Position numbers and translations under genes: made by a program | Part shown: one piece after another, positions 61,990-64,000 of the stretch | Layout of the letters: every line of letters starts with the position of its first letter | Numbering within the stretch: position 1 is the first letter of the stretch | The notes under the pieces: model-generated | Told to the model about the DNA's origin: nothing | Database searches by the model: none | Seen by the model: the letters and a program-made list of their open reading frames with translations, nothing else | Source: Dipylidium caninum | Taxonomy: Eukaryota; Platyhelminthes; Cestoda; Cyclophyllidea; Dipylidiidae | DNA length: 64,000 bases | Assembly (NCBI GenBank): GCA_017562135.1 | Contig: QEYB01000255.1 | Coordinates: 534,479 to 598,478 of the forward strand | Direction: 5' to 3'

Positions 61990-62825
61990 TGCGGATATGA
62001 GGTTGCAGTTGCCCGTTGTCCGTGTCGCGGGTGAGGTAGAGGGCCATGAGACGGAAGAACGGAGCCTCTGTCGTTTTTCTGTGGCGACGAACAGGGGGTC
62101 CTCGCGGACGCCAGTGAGATATTGTGGATATCTGGCCACGCGTTATGGTGAGGAGAGTTGGGACACCGCGTGTGATGAAGGTGTCTGCTTTTGCGCGCTT
62201 GACGACATTGGCGGAGCAGTGTCACTGCCTCGAGTCTGCAAGGCGAGGTGCGCAATTCGTGGTGGACGGTGATAGGAGCAGGCCGGAGTTGGAGTTTTGA
62301 TTCGTCTGTTGCAGGATTCAGATGTATTTGAAGCTGAACTAGGTGAAACTGGAGGGCAGACGTGAAGACGCGGAGTGAGTCGGTTGGTGGAGGAGAGAAG
62401 CCCGCGTGGAACAGCTGCCGGTGTGGTGCGAGACAGGCAGGAGAGTTTGCGGCAGCGCGATTGCCGTCTGTGCGAGTTGGAGGCAGGCATGACAAGAGGT
62501 GTCGTCAAGATTGTGCTCACCGTTGGGTAGTGGCTTTGATGAAGACAGTGACCTGTGGCGAGGTCGGATGGCGGAGTTGATGTCGATGGTGGAAGAGTGT
62601 GAGTGGGATGAGAGGGTGAACTTGAGGGCCGGAGGTGGCCAGAGAAGACGGCGAGTGAGAGAGAGGTGCGGAGTGAGTTGGAAAAGAGCGTGTGAAAGTG
62701 AGGAAAATGGCCGAGGATATTGGCCGGAGAAGAGGACGGAGAAGGAGGAGTTTTGGAAGCGTTGTGATCATGTGGCGGAGCGAAGTGAAGGCGAAGGGAA
62801 GAGGAACTTGTGTCGAGTGGAGGAG
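61990..62825 (+). repeat. Y module 5
   Basis: Subtype Yb (5' end GCGGATATGAGGTTGCAG). Indels every few dozen bases; no usable frame. Confidence 0.65.
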
Positions 62826-64000
62826 GGCCCTGAGGATTGAATGGGAGGCGAGAAGAAGGACGCTGGAGGAGAGGCTTGGAGGAGGCGTATGCTACGGGCG
62901 AGCGAGGGACGCGGAAGTTTCGTCGATCGGAGATGGAGGGGTGGGTTGGCGCAGACCGTTGAAGCGGTCTGCGAGGAGGAGAGTGCGCAGAAATCGGTTA
63001 GGTGAAGTGCGAGCCTTGTCGGCGGCAGGGAAAGTTGATCAACCAACTTTTTGCCGAGGCGAGTTCGCATTTGTCGGTGTTCCCGCCGGAATTTTGTGGA
63101 GCGAGTGTGGTGAAGGCGGTGATGGAGACGCCTTTGTTGTCTGCAATGCCACCGACAAAATGGCGAAGACCTCGGATGGGCGAACCTTGGTTGCCTGCCG
63201 GAGTGGGTGAGCAGCAAAGGAGGCTGAAGAGGCGATTGCCCAATGCGCTGGGACAGTAAGAGTTGTTGACAGTTGTTGAACGCGAGGCGATGCGGCGCAA
63301 TGCGGCCGGACATTGGCGGCGAATTTGAGGCGAACGAATAAGGAGCTTGAGGAGGCCGAGGGATGAGCGGAGGCGGAGAGAAGAAGACGACTGGGCAGGA
63401 GAGTTCTTGCAGGAGGCGGTAGCACGGCGCGAGGACGCGGAAGTTGCCGTCGTCGGAGATGGAGGTGTTGCGAGACCGTTGAAGCGGTTCTGCGAGGAGG
63501 AGACGGTGCAGAAATCGGTGGAAGTGCGAGGCCTCGTCGGCGGAGGTGGAAGAGTTGACTCACCAACTTGCCCGAGCGACGGCTCGCATTTGTCGGTGTT
63601 CCCGCCGGAAAGTTGTCGGAGCCGAGTGTGAGAAAGGCGGTGAATGGAGACGCCTTTTGTCTGCAATCTCACCGACAATGGCGAAGACCTCGGAGCGACC
63701 TTGGTGCCTCGCGGAGTGGGTGAGCAGCAAAGGGAGGGTGGAAGAGCGATTATCCAATGGCTGGGAGAGGCAGTTGACAGTCTGAAACGCCGAGGATGCG
63801 GCGAATGCGGCCCGAATGGCGGCGTTTGAGCGGACGAATAACGGGACGCTTGAGGAGCCCTGAGGATGAGGGAGCGGAGAAGAAGACGCTGGGAGGATGA
63901 GGCTAAGCATGAGGCGGTAAGCTACGGCGGCGAGGGACGCGGAAAGTTGCGTTTCGGCAGATGGACGTGTTGCGAGACCGTTGACAGATCCTCTCTCTTC

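Larger units (their letters stand above)
53372..64000 (+). repeat. Coding tandem array of two coiled-coil modules (X about 0.5 kb, Y about 1 kb), open at the right end
   Basis: GAAGACCTCGG or a close variant recurs at 53393, 54890, 56391, 56886, 58426, ~59005, 59510, 61080, 61584, 63165 and 63683. Spacings cluster near 500 (495-579) and 1,500 (1497-1581). The second marker, CTGTCGTTTTCTGTGGCG, recurs near 53840, 55340, 57343, 60012 and 62068, always inside a long interval. The order is XY XY X XY X X XY X XY X X. In the best-preserved copies X is 166 codons and XY 499 codons, and the frame runs through module borders, so the array codes for protein. The + strand is purine-rich with heptads of E, L, R, A and K. 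Copies after about 57 kb carry frequent 1-2 base indels, mainly insertions. Confidence 0.9.

Noticed and set aside
53372..64000. Array considered as a transposon cluster or non-coding satellite
   Set aside because: No terminal repeats or transposase. Module lengths are multiples of three in clean copies and the + frame stays open across borders, so it is a coding repeat.

Overview
This window looks like nuclear DNA from a flatworm, most likely a tapeworm. The pointers are a cluster of divergent LC8-type dynein light chain genes (a family typically expanded in flukes and tapeworms), a p75NTR-like TNF receptor, a single-domain invertebrate-type hexokinase, and many introns of only 32-38 nt. No bacterial, viral or organellar gene was seen. 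Exon-intron structures below were read by eye from splice sites, reading phase and family conservation.

Layout. 1-11.2 kb: six LC8-like dynein light chain genes (DLC-1 to DLC-6; order -,-,+,-,+,-). All have one phase-2 intron just after the W-H-x-x-V-G motif. The final exon is exactly 79 nt in the five that are complete. DLC-6 is a near-canonical DYNLL; the others are divergent paralogues. 11.2-13.9 kb: no gene seen. 13.9-18.5 kb: an AT-rich island with UBE2S (4 exons) and RAB5 (4 coding exons), both on +. 18.5-23.0 kb: no gene recognised. 23.0-34.1 kb (-): a complete p75NTR/TNFR-superfamily receptor with signal peptide, four cysteine-rich repeats, a possible 24-residue cassette exon, a TM segment and a cytoplasmic death domain, plus a TATA/CCAAT promoter. 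34.1-45.3 kb: GC-rich, microsatellite-bearing, with no recognisable gene. 45.4-47.6 kb (+): hexokinase in at least 9 exons. 49.06-53.36 kb (+): a ~1,336-residue coiled-coil protein of unknown function. 53.37-64.0 kb: a GC-rich, purine-rich tandem array coding for coiled coil on +. It is built from a ~0.5 kb module (X) and a ~1 kb module (Y) and runs off the window end.

Sequence quality matters here. Three otherwise intact exons (DLC-6, TNFR exon 2, TNFR death-domain exon) each carry one extra base. Removing it restores both the family consensus and the splice phase. The tandem array carries many further small indels, mostly net insertions and worst after ~57 kb, but it also contains clean patches identical between distant copies. 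Together this fits residual long-read insertion errors near a contig end better than real pseudogenes.

Base composition alternates in blocks: GC-rich 1-12 kb and 19.5-43.5 kb, AT-rich 12-19.5 kb and 43.5-53.4 kb, then very GC-rich after 53.4 kb. The housekeeping genes sit in the AT-rich blocks. The expanded or signalling genes sit in the GC-rich blocks.
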